64,000 nucleotides of DNA from Devosia sp. LC5 (GCF_000735585.1 NZ_JNNO01000007.1:1-64000), one strand, 5' to 3'; numbered from the stretch's first letter, positions 8,434 to 17,414 are shown. The notes: a model not told the origin generated them from the sequence alone. Made by a program: numbers and translations.

Positions 8434-9081
8434 TTAGATCCCAACAGGCAATTTGTGGTCCGATTTCATTATTTTAGCGCGCGCCTTTTTGAAGTATTTT
8501 TCGGCTGAATCGCGATCTATGCCGAGCTTGCCCGCTACCTGCTCGTAGATCTGGGTGCGCGACATTCCAGGCTCCCTCCGAGCCATCAAGGTGATGACCT
8601 CCTGTTCGCGCGGGGTCAGTGCTGAATGAAAATAATCGGGAACTGTCATGGTGACCTTGGACAAGCGGATAGAGAATCCGCTTGTCGATATGTCATCAAG
8701 CACATCACCGAGCATGCCAGGTTCCAGTCCAGTTTTGCCAAGGTATGCGACAGCCCCCAGTCCGCGGAACTGCTCCGCTTCGGTCATGTTGTCAGAGCCA
8801 GTTATGACCACGTGCAGAGCAGCTGGTGATGCCTCAATGATCCTATGGACTACCGAGAGCCGGTCATCCTGGGACGTTGGGTCAAAACCAGGTAATCCGG
8901 GGTCGATAATCACGAGGTCGAAATTCTCCTTCGCAAGCTCATAGAGGGCGATTTCGAGCGTCTGCGCACCGAGTACCGCGGTATTCTCGAAAGCTGTGCT
9001 GATCTGGTCCATCAGCGCCAGGCGCATAAGATTCTGATCTTCGACCACCAGAGCGCGATGCATTCGGTTCACGGTTTTCAT
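8434..9081 (-). CDS. Response regulator with receiver and LuxR-like HTH domains
   Basis: A 215-residue DNA-binding response regulator. Its receiver begins ALVVEDQNLMR (acidic pocket), has the phosphoacceptor Asp in LVIIDPGLPG and the conserved Lys in AYLGKTGL. The C-terminal HTH starts LTPREQEVITLMARR, as in the LuxR/NarL group, but its recognition helix region (IDRDSAEKYFKKARAK) departs from the usual VK/H pattern. The start ATG at 9081 is chosen so that the receiver begins near residue 10; another ATG at 9063 is possible. It heads the unit that ends with the histidine kinase and probably controls it. Confidence 0.85.
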   Translation of the reverse strand: MKTVNRMHRALVVEDQNLMRLALMDQISTAFENTAVLGAQTLEIALYELAKENFDLVIIDPGLPGFDPTSQDDRLSVVHRIIEASPAALHVVITGSDNMTEAEQFRGLGAVAYLGKTGLEPGMLGDVLDDISTSGFSIRLSKVTMTVPDYFHSALTPREQEVITLMARREPGMSRTQIYEQVAGKLGIDRDSAEKYFKKARAKIMKSDHKLPVGI

Positions 9082-9361
9082 TCCATTTGTTCGAGGGTCG
9101 AATGTGCCGTCTGCCATGGAATCACGGAGCCAAATAGGGACAGCTCCATCCCTTTTTTTTCGGGGTGTACCCGGTAGCGTCCCTGCAAATGGTTGGTCCA
9201 GCGTTTCGCAGAACCAGCCGTTCCGCTCGTCCAAAGCGTCAGGTACATCCCCATTTCAGCCCAAAGAACTAAAAGCAGGGGAAAGCCGTCTGGGGGTTGT
9301 TTTGCCGCTGATCTGGGCCTCTAGGCGCCTCCATACGACACGACTTTTTCATGCCTGGCGT

Positions 9362-10090
9362 TCACTCGGCAGCGGGTTGACCAGGGACGGTTTTGACACC
9401 GGCGCGCGGCTTTTTGGCACTCACACGCTCCGCTTCTTCTGCAATGATCTTGACCCCAGGTTCTTTCAAGGAACCGTCGCCATTGAGATAGGTGTAGAGC
9501 GAAGGGGTACTAATGCCCAAAGTTTTCGCCACCTCAATCACGCTCGTATTGGGGATCGCAATGAGGGCTTGGGCAGACCTGATCTTGTCGGCCGTCATCT
9601 TCTGGGGTCGACCGCCCTTGCGGCCGCGCGCACGCGCCGCCTCTATGCCGGCGCGGGTTCGTTCGACAATCAGATCTCGCTCATACTCGGAGAGCATGGC
9701 GAAGAAATTGAACATGAGTTGTCCGTGGGGGGTAGTGGTGTCGAGCATCGCGCCTTGGCCGGTCAGCACTTTGACCCCGATACCGCGCGCAGCGAGCTCG
9801 TGCACGATGTTGACGAGGTCGCGCAAACTGCGGCCCAACCTGTCGAGCTTCCAAACAACGAGGACGTTACCGGGTTGAAGGGCTTTAAGGCAGGCTTTCA
9901 GTCCAGGTCGATCATCGCTGCGTCCACTCATCAGGTCCTGATAGAGCCTGTTGGTTTCCAGACCAGCGGCCAGCAGCGCGTCGCGCTGCAAGTCGATGGA
10001 TTGGGAGCCGTCCGACTTCGAGACCCGCATATACCCAAGATGGACTTTCGTCTGCTCAGAAATGGTCATTTGGCTGATCTTGTTGAGCAT
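9362..10090 (-). CDS. tnpR: Serine site-specific recombinase (Tn3-type resolvase/invertase family)
   Basis: About 242 residues. The catalytic domain begins LGYMRVSKSDGSQS (catalytic Ser in the YxRVS motif), continues WKLDRLGRSLRDLV and MLSEYERDLIVERTRAG, and ends with a Hin/resolvase HTH (GRPQKMTADKI ... TLGISTPSLYTYLNGDG). The C-terminus extends about 35 residues past the usual end and is Lys/Ala-rich. Starts at 10117 (GTG), 10090 and 10069 are all possible; none has a clear ribosome site. No transposase of a Tn3 element adjoins it, so it is either a transposon remnant or a plasmid multimer-resolution gene. Any res site would lie in 10091-10360. Confidence 0.87.
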   Translation of the reverse strand: MLNKISQMTISEQTKVHLGYMRVSKSDGSQSIDLQRDALLAAGLETNRLYQDLMSGRSDDRPGLKACLKALQPGNVLVVWKLDRLGRSLRDLVNIVHELAARGIGVKVLTGQGAMLDTTTPHGQLMFNFFAMLSEYERDLIVERTRAGIEAARARGRKGGRPQKMTADKIRSAQALIAIPNTSVIEVAKTLGISTPSLYTYLNGDGSLKEPGVKIIAEEAERVSAKKPRAGVKTVPGQPAAE

Positions 10091-10362
10091 TGAATATTTA
10101 CACGGATTATTGAGCACGGATTGGCGTGGGTTGATAGGGGGTCGTCGTGCCGCAAAGAAAACGGTCGTTTGTTTATCAAAGCGACGAAGAGCTTAGGGCG
10201 CTTCCCTCGGCGCTCGTCCAGCCGCTTCCGCCCAGCTTCATCCGCTCCGCTCCTTGCAGCCGGTTCCCCGCGAACCGGCTGGACGCTTGCACACCCGCTG
10301 CTCGCCGCGAGACAGGGGAGCTGGCGGGGCCTGCTCCCGCTGCGCTGAGTGGAGCAAAAGGC

Positions 10363-10626
10363 ATGAATGACGAGCAGACCGAAGCCGCGATAAACGCCCA
10401 CATAGAAGCGTACAGGCTTTTCACTAGGGCGGAACATGGCGGGGTGGTTGAAAAGCTCGCGGAATTCAGTGCGCGCGAATTTGAACTGCGCCGTGCTCTT
10501 TTGGAGGGGCGTGGGGGCAGCAACGAAACCGAAACCAGGCGGCTGTCCTACATCGTAGGATTTATGATTGTCAGTCAGGTCAGCGGGGGTGAACGGCTTG
10601 CCGGAGAGATGGTTGGTGCTCCTTAA
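10363..10626 (+). CDS. Hypothetical protein, 87 residues
   Basis: A short acidic, mostly helical protein (MNDEQTEAAINAHIEAYRLF...). An ATG at 10363 with a purine-rich stretch upstream is preferred over the longer in-frame extension from 10147, whose composition looks non-coding. No known domain is recognised. It lies between the resolvase and the minus-strand conjugation-accessory operon, with which it converges. Confidence 0.4.
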   Translation: MNDEQTEAAINAHIEAYRLFTRAEHGGVVEKLAEFSAREFELRRALLEGRGGSNETETRRLSYIVGFMIVSQVSGGERLAGEMVGAP

Positions 10627-10670
10627 CGGGGAGCGACCTTGAAAGTCTTTTTTGCAAGCAAGGTCAGCCA

Positions 10671-11054
10671 TTAGACCGGGATTGCGACCCAAGTGCCATC
10701 GGCGGCGCGTGAGAAGTTGACGTTTCGATTGTAGGGCTTTGCTTCCGGATTTGCCTGAATGGTGGACATGCACATGACTCCCGGCATCAGTTGTGACGGT
10801 GCGCAATCACCTAGAACGATGGTGTGATCGGGGTTTTGATCCTCCATGTAACCTGTCGGATTGCGTCTGCGCTGTTCGTTCCAAGCGAGCGTGGCTTCTT
10901 CTGCCGATGGCAGAACAAGGACCGGCGCTACAGCAACTTCCCTGATTTCAACTTTAGCCGAGGTCGTTGAAACACCAATGGCATAACCGCCGACGCTGCC
11001 GGCGATGAGACAAAGGGCCAGGGCGGCGCCAAGGGCTGGTTTATTCACGATCAT
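10671..11054 (-). CDS. Hypothetical membrane-anchored or exported protein
   Basis: A 127-residue protein with an N-terminal hydrophobic segment (residues 8-30, ALGAALALCLIAGSVGGYAIG) that would act as signal anchor, then a Pro-rich periplasmic part with two cysteines (LGDCAPS, GVMCMST) and a C-terminal WVAIPV. It is the last gene of the minus-strand operon of SNase-like proteins, 9 bases after the TrbM-like gene, so a role in transfer or its envelope channel is plausible. The family is not recognised. Confidence 0.6.
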   Translation of the reverse strand: MIVNKPALGAALALCLIAGSVGGYAIGVSTTSAKVEIREVAVAPVLVLPSAEEATLAWNEQRRRNPTGYMEDQNPDHTIVLGDCAPSQLMPGVMCMSTIQANPEAKPYNRNVNFSRAADGTWVAIPV

Positions 11055-11063
11055 GTCGTCGCC

Positions 11064-11495
11064 CTATCGCGTGAGGCTGAACCAATGGCGCGTCGTAATG
11101 CCGTCGTCGCCTTTCATGTCAAAGTACCAAGGGGCCGGGCGTGGCTCGAGCGCTACAATGTTTTGATTGCTCCGGTCGATACAGCCCGGCGATAGATCTG
11201 ACAGAGCGAAAGATTCCGTGCCTTGAGGGCATTCAGGATAGTTGGAGCGCTGTGGAACGCTAGCGTTTGACCCCTCGCAAATCGGCCAGCGAAAAGGGTT
11301 AAACAGCGATGCGACATTCATGGCGTTGATGAGCCTAGTCATGGGCAGAATGCAGGACGGCACACCGGGCCAGGTTGGGTTGTTCGACATTGAGCACATC
11401 AGGACTTCGCAACCCTAGTCATCGGCATAGGCGGGTGCGGCGGCAAATGCGACGCCTGCAATGACGGTGGCGGCGAACAATGTTCGTTTCAGCAT
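11064..11495 (-). pseudogene. trbM: TrbM-like conjugal transfer protein with an in-frame TAG after the signal peptide
   Basis: The ATG at 11495, preceded by GAGG at suitable spacing, encodes a clean signal peptide of 26 residues (MLKRTLFAATVIAGVAF... AYADD). A TAG follows at 11417-11415, then the same frame continues GCEVLMCSMSNNPTWPGVPS to the stop at 11064. The part after the stop has the Cys pattern of TrbM-type proteins (CEVLxC near the mature N-terminus, then a C..P segment, then PIC) and would be exactly the mature domain. So one base separates this from an intact 143-codon gene. An ATG at 11399 could reinitiate, but the product would lack export. The TrbM name rests on the Cys pattern and context. 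Confidence 0.65.
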
Positions 11496-11504
11496 CGGCT
11501 TGCC

Positions 11505-12158
11505 TCACTTGCTCGTGGTTTTAGGAAGGTTGCGGCTCTCGAACATGGGCGGCGTCACGTCGCGGTGACGATCAGCGAGGAGATTGTAGTCAGCAATCGG
11601 CTGACGTGTGGGGGTTTGGTCGATAGCGCGCCGGCGCCACTCGTCCATATCGAGTACAAAAGTGCCCCAGATGCCGTACCGCTTGGCGACGGCTTCGGAC
11701 TGAACCGAGAAATACTCAGCGCGGAGCGGCCTTGGCGTGTCGATCACGGCCAGACCGACCCGAAGCATTTCAAGCGCAACGTCTCTGCCCTTTACAGAGC
11801 AGTAGGCGAGCACCTGACCCGATTGGGTGTAGCCTGTACCAAGGCAATCGACCGTCTGCGCTCCCACTGTCCGCGTGAGCCAAGCTTTGGCTTTTGCGCC
11901 GCACGGAACGGGAGAAGGCCCGGACGATGATTGCACGACCGCCCATTGCGGAAGGTCGCACGTGTCGATGTTCATGAGCTGAACGGTCCGGCCATACTCG
12001 GGGAACAGTAAGGTTCGACCGTCAACAACACTCACGCGACCGGAGAAAGCGGGAAGGGCGAGCCGGGCGTCGGATGCGGTATACCGCTGACTTGAGGTGC
12101 AGCCGGTCAACGCGACTGACAGGCTAATAGCGGCAAGAATGGCAGCGCGAGCGATCAT
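11505..12158 (-). CDS. Secreted SNase-like lipoprotein, probably non-catalytic
   Basis: A 217-residue lipoprotein: signal peptide with lipobox ALTGC (Cys20), then a staphylococcal-nuclease-like fold (VVDGRTLLFPEYGRTVQLMN, CGAKAKAWLTRTVGAQ, VLRVGLAV-type helix, ending in a YGIWGTF block like the SNase GLW motif). The DAPE glutamate is replaced (MNIDTCDLP) and the second catalytic Arg region reads TQSGQVLAYC, so cleavage activity is doubtful. Four cysteines match the two paralogs upstream. The start overlaps the preceding stop (ATGA). It is third in a minus-strand operon divergent from virB1. Confidence 0.7.
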   Translation of the reverse strand: MIARAAILAAISLSVALTGCTSSQRYTASDARLALPAFSGRVSVVDGRTLLFPEYGRTVQLMNIDTCDLPQWAVVQSSSGPSPVPCGAKAKAWLTRTVGAQTVDCLGTGYTQSGQVLAYCSVKGRDVALEMLRVGLAVIDTPRPLRAEYFSVQSEAVAKRYGIWGTFVLDMDEWRRRAIDQTPTRQPIADYNLLADRHRDVTPPMFESRNLPKTTSK

Positions 12159-12706
12159 TGCTGGAAGCTTCCTGCAGGTTTACCGGCCTCGATGGCGAGG
12201 GCAATGGCTGGGTGCTGTACATCGGAAAACTGCCAAAGGCCGCGTTTTTCTTCGCGGGCGGTTTGCTCTGCGACGGCGTAGTTAGCGCTGTAGGGCAATC
12301 CATCCTTGTCGAGCGCGGCGAAGGCAAAACCGCTCGATACGAGCAAGGTGCCAAGATCCAGTTGCTCGCCGCGAACGCTGGAGTAACACATGACATACGT
12401 GATCTCGCCCAGGACGATCACCGGAGCGCAAACCGGCTTCGTGTCCTTGATATAGGCGGCAAACATGGCAAGGGACGCTTCGCCGCAATCTGCAATCTGA
12501 CCGGCGGCATTGGTATAGGTGGTGGAGCGAAGGCATGATTGCACGCCATAAAGGCGATAGGTTTTGACGCCATCGCTCCAAGATTCGCCACTTGTCAGGG
12601 TAACGCCAGGGGCAAGGTCGAAGTAGCCAGGGGGTGCGGCGACGCCCGCGGTAGCACCAAAGCTAGTGACAAAAAGAGCGAGTGCAACGGTGCGAAGCCC
12701 GCTCAT
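12155..12706 (-). CDS. Secreted SNase-like protein, probably non-catalytic
   Basis: A 183-residue exported protein. It starts at the ATG at 12706, whose ATGA overlap with the upstream stop supports the choice over 12733. A signal peptide (about residues 1-24, ending AGVAAPP) precedes an SNase-like core: TYRLYGVQSC, CGEASLAMFAAYI, VMCYSSVRGEQLDLGTLLVSSGFAF and TAREEKRGLWQFS. The last block is the recognisable SNase C-terminal helix. The catalytic Glu of DAPE is missing and Cys takes the adjacent position. Function is unknown; its place beside virB suggests a periplasmic role in transfer. Confidence 0.68.
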   Translation of the reverse strand: MSGLRTVALALFVTSFGATAGVAAPPGYFDLAPGVTLTSGESWSDGVKTYRLYGVQSCLRSTTYTNAAGQIADCGEASLAMFAAYIKDTKPVCAPVIVLGEITYVMCYSSVRGEQLDLGTLLVSSGFAFAALDKDGLPYSANYAVAEQTAREEKRGLWQFSDVQHPAIALAIEAGKPAGSFQQ

Positions 12707-13320
12707 TGGGCTTGCACTCGTGGGTCTGCCCACATGCCATAGCCTTCCTTGCCTATGGCGGCGCTTTCTTCAAGATCGGGGCGAAGCAGATTGCCCGAAC
12801 CGTCTTTTTCGAGCCTCAGGAAGCCGGTCGAAACCAGTTGTTCTTCCAGATTGTAAACGCTGTCCATTGCGCCGGGAAAATAGGTGTAGAGGTAACAACT
12901 GGCGTCCTGCTCGGCGGCGTTCTGCTCTGAAATAAAGGCACGGCAATAAATAACTTTTGGGTTTTCTAGCTCCGTGGTCAGACCGTTCAAGGCCCAGTCT
13001 GCACAACTGCCGGTATAGCCTTCGCTCTGATTGACCATGTCGCCATCGCAAGCCTCAAGCCCATAGAGCTTGACCGTCGTGTCTGAGGTAATGCGAAATT
13101 CGGTGCCAGAGACTGCCTTGAAGCCGTCGGCCGAAGCGTACCCTTTGCGCTCAACGACAGCACCAGTGGCGTCGGAATATTCCATGACCAGCACAGTTTT
13201 GCCGAGCGCTGCCAGAGAGCGGACATAGCTCTGGTCAACGGGCTCGATCGCTCGAGCCGATGCTGTGGCTACAACCAGCACAAGGACAGCCAATCCAAAA
13301 GTGTTGCTTTTGCGTGTCAT
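12703..13320 (-). CDS. Secreted SNase-like protein, probably non-catalytic
   Basis: A 205-residue exported protein and the first gene of the minus-strand operon. A signal peptide (residues 1-24, ending ASARAIEP) precedes a divergent SNase-like core: TVKLYGLEACDGD, CADWALNGLTTEL, ASCYLYTYFPG, NLEEQLVSTGFLRL and EGYGMWADP. The order of motifs and the four cysteines align with the next two genes, so the three are tandem paralogs. Catalytic residues of staphylococcal nuclease are not conserved. It is divergent from virB1 across a 149-bp gap. Confidence 0.65.
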   Translation of the reverse strand: MTRKSNTFGLAVLVLVVATASARAIEPVDQSYVRSLAALGKTVLVMEYSDATGAVVERKGYASADGFKAVSGTEFRITSDTTVKLYGLEACDGDMVNQSEGYTGSCADWALNGLTTELENPKVIYCRAFISEQNAAEQDASCYLYTYFPGAMDSVYNLEEQLVSTGFLRLEKDGSGNLLRPDLEESAAIGKEGYGMWADPRVQAQ

Positions 13321-13469
13321 GCTGCGAATGTCCCGATTTAGCTAGTTCTAATGCGAATTAAGGGGTTTCGATTTTGGACGTAACCGCGTACTAGAAATCG
13401 CAATGAAAGCTTACTAAGCAGATTTTAGACCGCTTTGTAACCCCCTCGACAACCCTACGGGACATCTAA

Positions 13470-14351
13470 ATGGGACCGAGTGCGCCTTTCTTGAAACTCT
13501 GCGGAGCGGTCGCGGCCCTAGCTATCAGCCCCCCATGCGTGATAGCACAAGAGCAATCACTAGCCATTGATATATCTACGTTTTTTCCGCATCAGCAGAC
13601 GGAAGTGTCTCCTTCGTCGATCCAATCTCTACTGGATCAGCCAACAACGGATGATTTCGTATTTGGCGCTGATGGGATTGTATCCAGCGTAGGCCACTTA
13701 CCGGTACAGGATAATTTTTTGAACTTAATAGGGTATGACAAACCCGCAATTGCTCTACCTGAGATTGCGAATGAGGCGCCCGATAAGGGTATTTCTAATG
13801 TTGTTGAATGCGGTCCATCGCCGTTTTCGGCCGATCAAATCCAGCAAATGGTGACTGAGGCTGCAGAGCAGCACGATGTTGATATTTCGCTCGCTATAGC
13901 GATTGCCTACGCAGAGAGCCGGTTTGACCGACAGCGAAATTCGCCGGCAGGCGCGCGCGGTCCAATGCAATTGATGCCAGCTACGGCAGAACGCTTCGGC
14001 GTCACGGACGCTTGCGATGCCGTGACCAATATCGACGGTGGCGTGCGATATTTGGCTTGGCTGACCGAGAAATTCGGCAATCCCCTACTCGTGGCTGCCG
14101 CTTACAATGCCGGCGAAGGCCGGGTCATGGAATACGGCGGGGTGCCGCCGATATTCGAGACGGTCAACTACCTTGCGACCGTCGTGAATTACCAGATGGG
14201 TATCGAGATCGAGCCTGCTGGCAAAGCCACGCCGACAGCCTTGTCTGCAAGTCCGACTTCGGGCGCGGCTCCCCCCTCCAAAGCCCCTGTTGGCGGCATC
14301 ATCCAAGCAACTAAACCCGGCGAATTTGTCGCTGGGGTGATGGAATTTTAG
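13470..14351 (+). CDS. virB1: VirB1-like lytic transglycosylase
   Basis: A 293-residue periplasmic muramidase that would open peptidoglycan for the secretion channel. It has a signal peptide (about residues 1-26, ending CVIAQEQ), a low-complexity N-terminal region to about residue 110, and an SLT domain with catalytic Glu in AIAYAESRFD, then GPMQLMPATAERFGV and AAAYNAGEGRVMEYGG. A Pro/Ser-rich tail follows. It opens the virB operon. The first 110 residues have no recognised domain. Confidence 0.88.
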   Translation: MGPSAPFLKLCGAVAALAISPPCVIAQEQSLAIDISTFFPHQQTEVSPSSIQSLLDQPTTDDFVFGADGIVSSVGHLPVQDNFLNLIGYDKPAIALPEIANEAPDKGISNVVECGPSPFSADQIQQMVTEAAEQHDVDISLAIAIAYAESRFDRQRNSPAGARGPMQLMPATAERFGVTDACDAVTNIDGGVRYLAWLTEKFGNPLLVAAAYNAGEGRVMEYGGVPPIFETVNYLATVVNYQMGIEIEPAGKATPTALSASPTSGAAPPSKAPVGGIIQATKPGEFVAGVMEF

Positions 14352-14370
14352 CGCAGCGAAAGGACTACCC

Positions 14371-14712
14371 ATGCTTAAAATCTGGCCGCCCAAGACCCTC
14401 CGCAAATATGGCCTGGCCGTCCCACTGACGGTCGCGGCGCAGATGGCACTACCGTCCCAGGCCTATGCGCAGGGTCAGGGTGGTGGTGGCGCCTTCGGGC
14501 CGTTGGAAGCCGCCGTTCAGATGATCGTGGATTTTGTGACCGGACCCTTTGGCCGATCGCTGGCGATCATTGCCGTCATCTCTCTTGGTTTCATGGCCTT
14601 TGCTGGCCGGCTGTCGTGGTTCACGGCCGGCGGGGTTGTTATCGGCATCGGCCTGGTGTTTGGCGCTCCGGCCATGGTCGATGCGTTGATTGGCACCGTT
14701 GGCGGCAACTGA
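14371..14712 (+). CDS. virB2: VirB2-like major pilin
   Basis: A 113-residue pilin precursor. A long signal peptide ends near SQAYAQG (residues 28-34), followed by a Gly-rich stretch and two hydrophobic helices (GRSLAIIAVISLGFMAFAGR and the GGVVIGIGLVFGAPAMV segment), the usual VirB2/TrbC plan. It lies 19 bases after virB1 and its stop overlaps the virB3 start (TGATG). Confidence 0.88.
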   Translation: MLKIWPPKTLRKYGLAVPLTVAAQMALPSQAYAQGQGGGGAFGPLEAAVQMIVDFVTGPFGRSLAIIAVISLGFMAFAGRLSWFTAGGVVIGIGLVFGAPAMVDALIGTVGGN

Positions 14713-15008
14713 TGGACCCACAAGATGTCGATCCAGACATCACCCCGCTGGTGATCGGGCTGACGCGATCCCCAACGCTTTGGGGCGTGCCCTACATGGC
14801 GATCGTTCTGGTGGTCGGGCTGGGCATTATCGCGTGGCTGGCGACGAACTCGCTTTGGTCGCTGCTCGTCGTGCCTGTCGCCTATCTGGTCCTTTTCAGC
14901 CTTTGCGCCCGCGACGCCCGCATCCTGGACGTCCTGCAAGTCACCTCACGCCGTACGCCCCGCACCCGGAACAAGGGGTTTTGGGGCACAAATTCATATG
15001 GACCATAG
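14712..15008 (+). CDS. virB3: VirB3-like inner-membrane T4SS protein
   Basis: A 98-residue membrane protein with one long hydrophobic hairpin (about residues 26-62) and a basic C-terminus. It opens with TPLVIGLTRSPTLWGVPY, characteristic of VirB3. The start at 14712 overlaps the virB2 stop, and the stop lies 3 bases before virB4. VirB3 anchors VirB4 in the inner membrane complex. Confidence 0.88.
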   Translation: MDPQDVDPDITPLVIGLTRSPTLWGVPYMAIVLVVGLGIIAWLATNSLWSLLVVPVAYLVLFSLCARDARILDVLQVTSRRTPRTRNKGFWGTNSYGP

Positions 15009-15011
15009 ACC

Positions 15012-17414
15012 ATGCTGAATGCGCTGCGCGACGAAATGGGTTTTGGAAGCCCTTTGAAGGGCGAAGCCCTGATGAGCCGCCATATCCCCTATACGCGACA
15101 CGTAGCGGACAGCGTTGTGCGCTTGCAGAATGGCGCCCTGATGAGCGTTATCAAGCTCAACGGTCTGTTTTTCCAGACTGAGGATCAGGCCGAAATCAAC
15201 CTGCGCTCGGCAGTTCAAAACACGTTGATCCGTGCCCTCGGGTCGAGCCGGTTTTCGGTCTGGTCCACGATAGTGCGGCGTGAGGTCAAGCCGTCTCTGC
15301 CTAGCGACTTTGACGATCCGTTCTGCCGGGAGCTGGACAAGCGCTATCAGGCCCGACTGGCCCAAAAGCGCATGTTCACAAACGATATTTTTCTAACCAT
15401 CGTACGCTCAGATTTGAAAGGCGCGCTCGGGCTCAGCGATCAGGTCAAACGCCTCTGGGGCCGCTCCAACGGCAATGCCGTAACGACCCAGCAGTTGCGC
15501 GAGTCTGCTTCCGATCTGGAGGAACATGTCGTCAACATCGCGGGCGGTCTTGCCAAATATGGTGCGCGGGTCCTGGGCATCGTGCATCGTGACGGCGACC
15601 CCTACTCGGAGCCGTGCGAATTCCTCGAGCTGATCCTGTCAGGTGGTGTGTCGCGGCAGATGCGACTGCCCCGCATGGGGATCAATAGCTATGTCGGCTC
15701 GGCGCGGCTGCACTTTGGCAAGCGCGCCATGCAGGTCCAGGCGGCGGCCGAGGCCGACGATCGGTTCGGCGCCATGCTGTCGATTAAGGAATACCCGCCC
15801 TTTACCGGGCCTGGGATGCTGGATGGTCTCTTACAGCTTCCCCACGAATTCATCCTGACCCAGTCGTTTTCCATCTCGGATAAGCCGATAGCCCAGGAAC
15901 GCATCACGCGCCTCAAGCGCCAGATTGCGGCTTCTGACGAGGCCGGCAGCGCCGTCGAGGACAATATCGACCGGGCGCTCAACCAGCTTGCCAATCAAGA
16001 GGCGGTCTTTGGCGTCCACCATTTAAGCCTTCTGGCAATCGCCCGCTCGAATGAAAAGCTGGGCAAGGTGGTGTCGGACCTGGGCGCAAGCCTGACCGAC
16101 ATGAACATCAATTGGGTGCGTGAAGATCTGAATCTTGAAGCGGCGTTCTGGGCGCAATTGCCGGGAAACCACGGCTATATCGCGCGCGGGGCGATGCTTT
16201 CGAGCTCCAATTTTACCGGCCTGTCCTCGATGCATAATTTTGCGCAAGGACAGGAACAGGCTCCGCACTGGAATCTCCCGGTTTCGATCCTCGAAACCAC
16301 GTCTCAAACCCCATACTGGTTCAACTTTCACCAACGCGACATCGGCCATTTTCTTGTCACCGGGCCAACCGGATCAGGCAAGACAGTGGCAATGACGTTC
16401 CTCTTGGCGCAGAGCTTTCGCGTCTCGCCACGGCCCCGCGCCGTTTTCTTTGACAAGGATCGCGGCGCGGAAATTTTCATCCGCGCCATGGGCGGCTCCT
16501 ACGAAGTGCTGACGCCCGGGACGCCGACGGGTTTTAACCCTCTGCAGCTGCCCGACAATGCCGAAAACCGGGATTTCTTGAACCGGCTGATCAAGGTGAT
16601 GGTGGGCGGTGAGCTGAGCCTGTCGCAATCGGACAATGATCTGATTGAGCAGGGCATTAGCCAGACTATGCAGCAGGGGTTAGGGCGTCGCAATCTCGCA
16701 ACGCTGGCCGCTTTGATGGCCGGGCGAAATCGGGCCGATAGCAACGATCTGGCCGCACGACTCCGTCCTTGGTTTGATGGCGACAAGGCCTGGCTGTTCA
16801 ATGCCCCAACCGATGCTCTGAGCCTGGGCGGCACCCGCTGCTTTGGCTTCGATATGACCAATATCCTGAGCAATACCGAAGTTCGGACTCCGGCCCTGAT
16901 GTATATCTATCATCGCCTGGACGAGCTGCTGAATGGCGAGCCGGTCATGTTCTTTATGGACGAAGGCTGGCAGCTTTTGTCCGATCCGACCTTTAGCCAC
17001 TTCATCATGGATAAGATGAAAACGATCCGTAAGCTGAACGGCATCGTGGGTTTTGGCACGCAATCGGCTGCCGATATCGCCAAGTCATCTGTGTCCCACA
17101 CCCTGATCGAGCAATCATCGACCAACATCCATTTTCCAAATCCGCGGGCGGACGAGGAAAGCTACATGAAGCGCTTTGGCCTTACGGCAAAGGAATTTGG
17201 CTTCATCAAAACCACGGCGCCGGAATCGCGCACGTTCCTGATCAAGCATGGCAATGACTCGGTGATCGCCAAGCTCGATCTCTCCACCATGCCGGAAATG
17301 GTCAAGGTTCTCTCTGGACGACGCGAGACGATTGCGGAGTGCGAAGCGCTGCGCATGGAGAATGGCAATGACCCTGCGGACTGGCTCGAGCTGTTCATGA
17401 ATGGGAGTAACTGA
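15012..17414 (+). CDS. virB4: VirB4 ATPase
   Basis: An 800-residue ATPase that powers assembly and secretion. The N-terminal CagE/TrbE/VirB domain spans about residues 1-440. The Walker A motif is TGPTGSGKT (about 450-458), Walker B is MFFMDEGWQLL (about 645-655), followed by the Q-containing VGFGTQSAADI. Length and motif order are normal for VirB4. The stop overlaps the start of the next gene. Confidence 0.95.
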   Translation: MLNALRDEMGFGSPLKGEALMSRHIPYTRHVADSVVRLQNGALMSVIKLNGLFFQTEDQAEINLRSAVQNTLIRALGSSRFSVWSTIVRREVKPSLPSDFDDPFCRELDKRYQARLAQKRMFTNDIFLTIVRSDLKGALGLSDQVKRLWGRSNGNAVTTQQLRESASDLEEHVVNIAGGLAKYGARVLGIVHRDGDPYSEPCEFLELILSGGVSRQMRLPRMGINSYVGSARLHFGKRAMQVQAAAEADDRFGAMLSIKEYPPFTGPGMLDGLLQLPHEFILTQSFSISDKPIAQERITRLKRQIAASDEAGSAVEDNIDRALNQLANQEAVFGVHHLSLLAIARSNEKLGKVVSDLGASLTDMNINWVREDLNLEAAFWAQLPGNHGYIARGAMLSSSNFTGLSSMHNFAQGQEQAPHWNLPVSILETTSQTPYWFNFHQRDIGHFLVTGPTGSGKTVAMTFLLAQSFRVSPRPRAVFFDKDRGAEIFIRAMGGSYEVLTPGTPTGFNPLQLPDNAENRDFLNRLIKVMVGGELSLSQSDNDLIEQGISQTMQQGLGRRNLATLAALMAGRNRADSNDLAARLRPWFDGDKAWLFNAPTDALSLGGTRCFGFDMTNILSNTEVRTPALMYIYHRLDELLNGEPVMFFMDEGWQLLSDPTFSHFIMDKMKTIRKLNGIVGFGTQSAADIAKSSVSHTLIEQSSTNIHFPNPRADEESYMKRFGLTAKEFGFIKTTAPESRTFLIKHGNDSVIAKLDLSTMPEMVKVLSGRRETIAECEALRMENGNDPADWLELFMNGSN

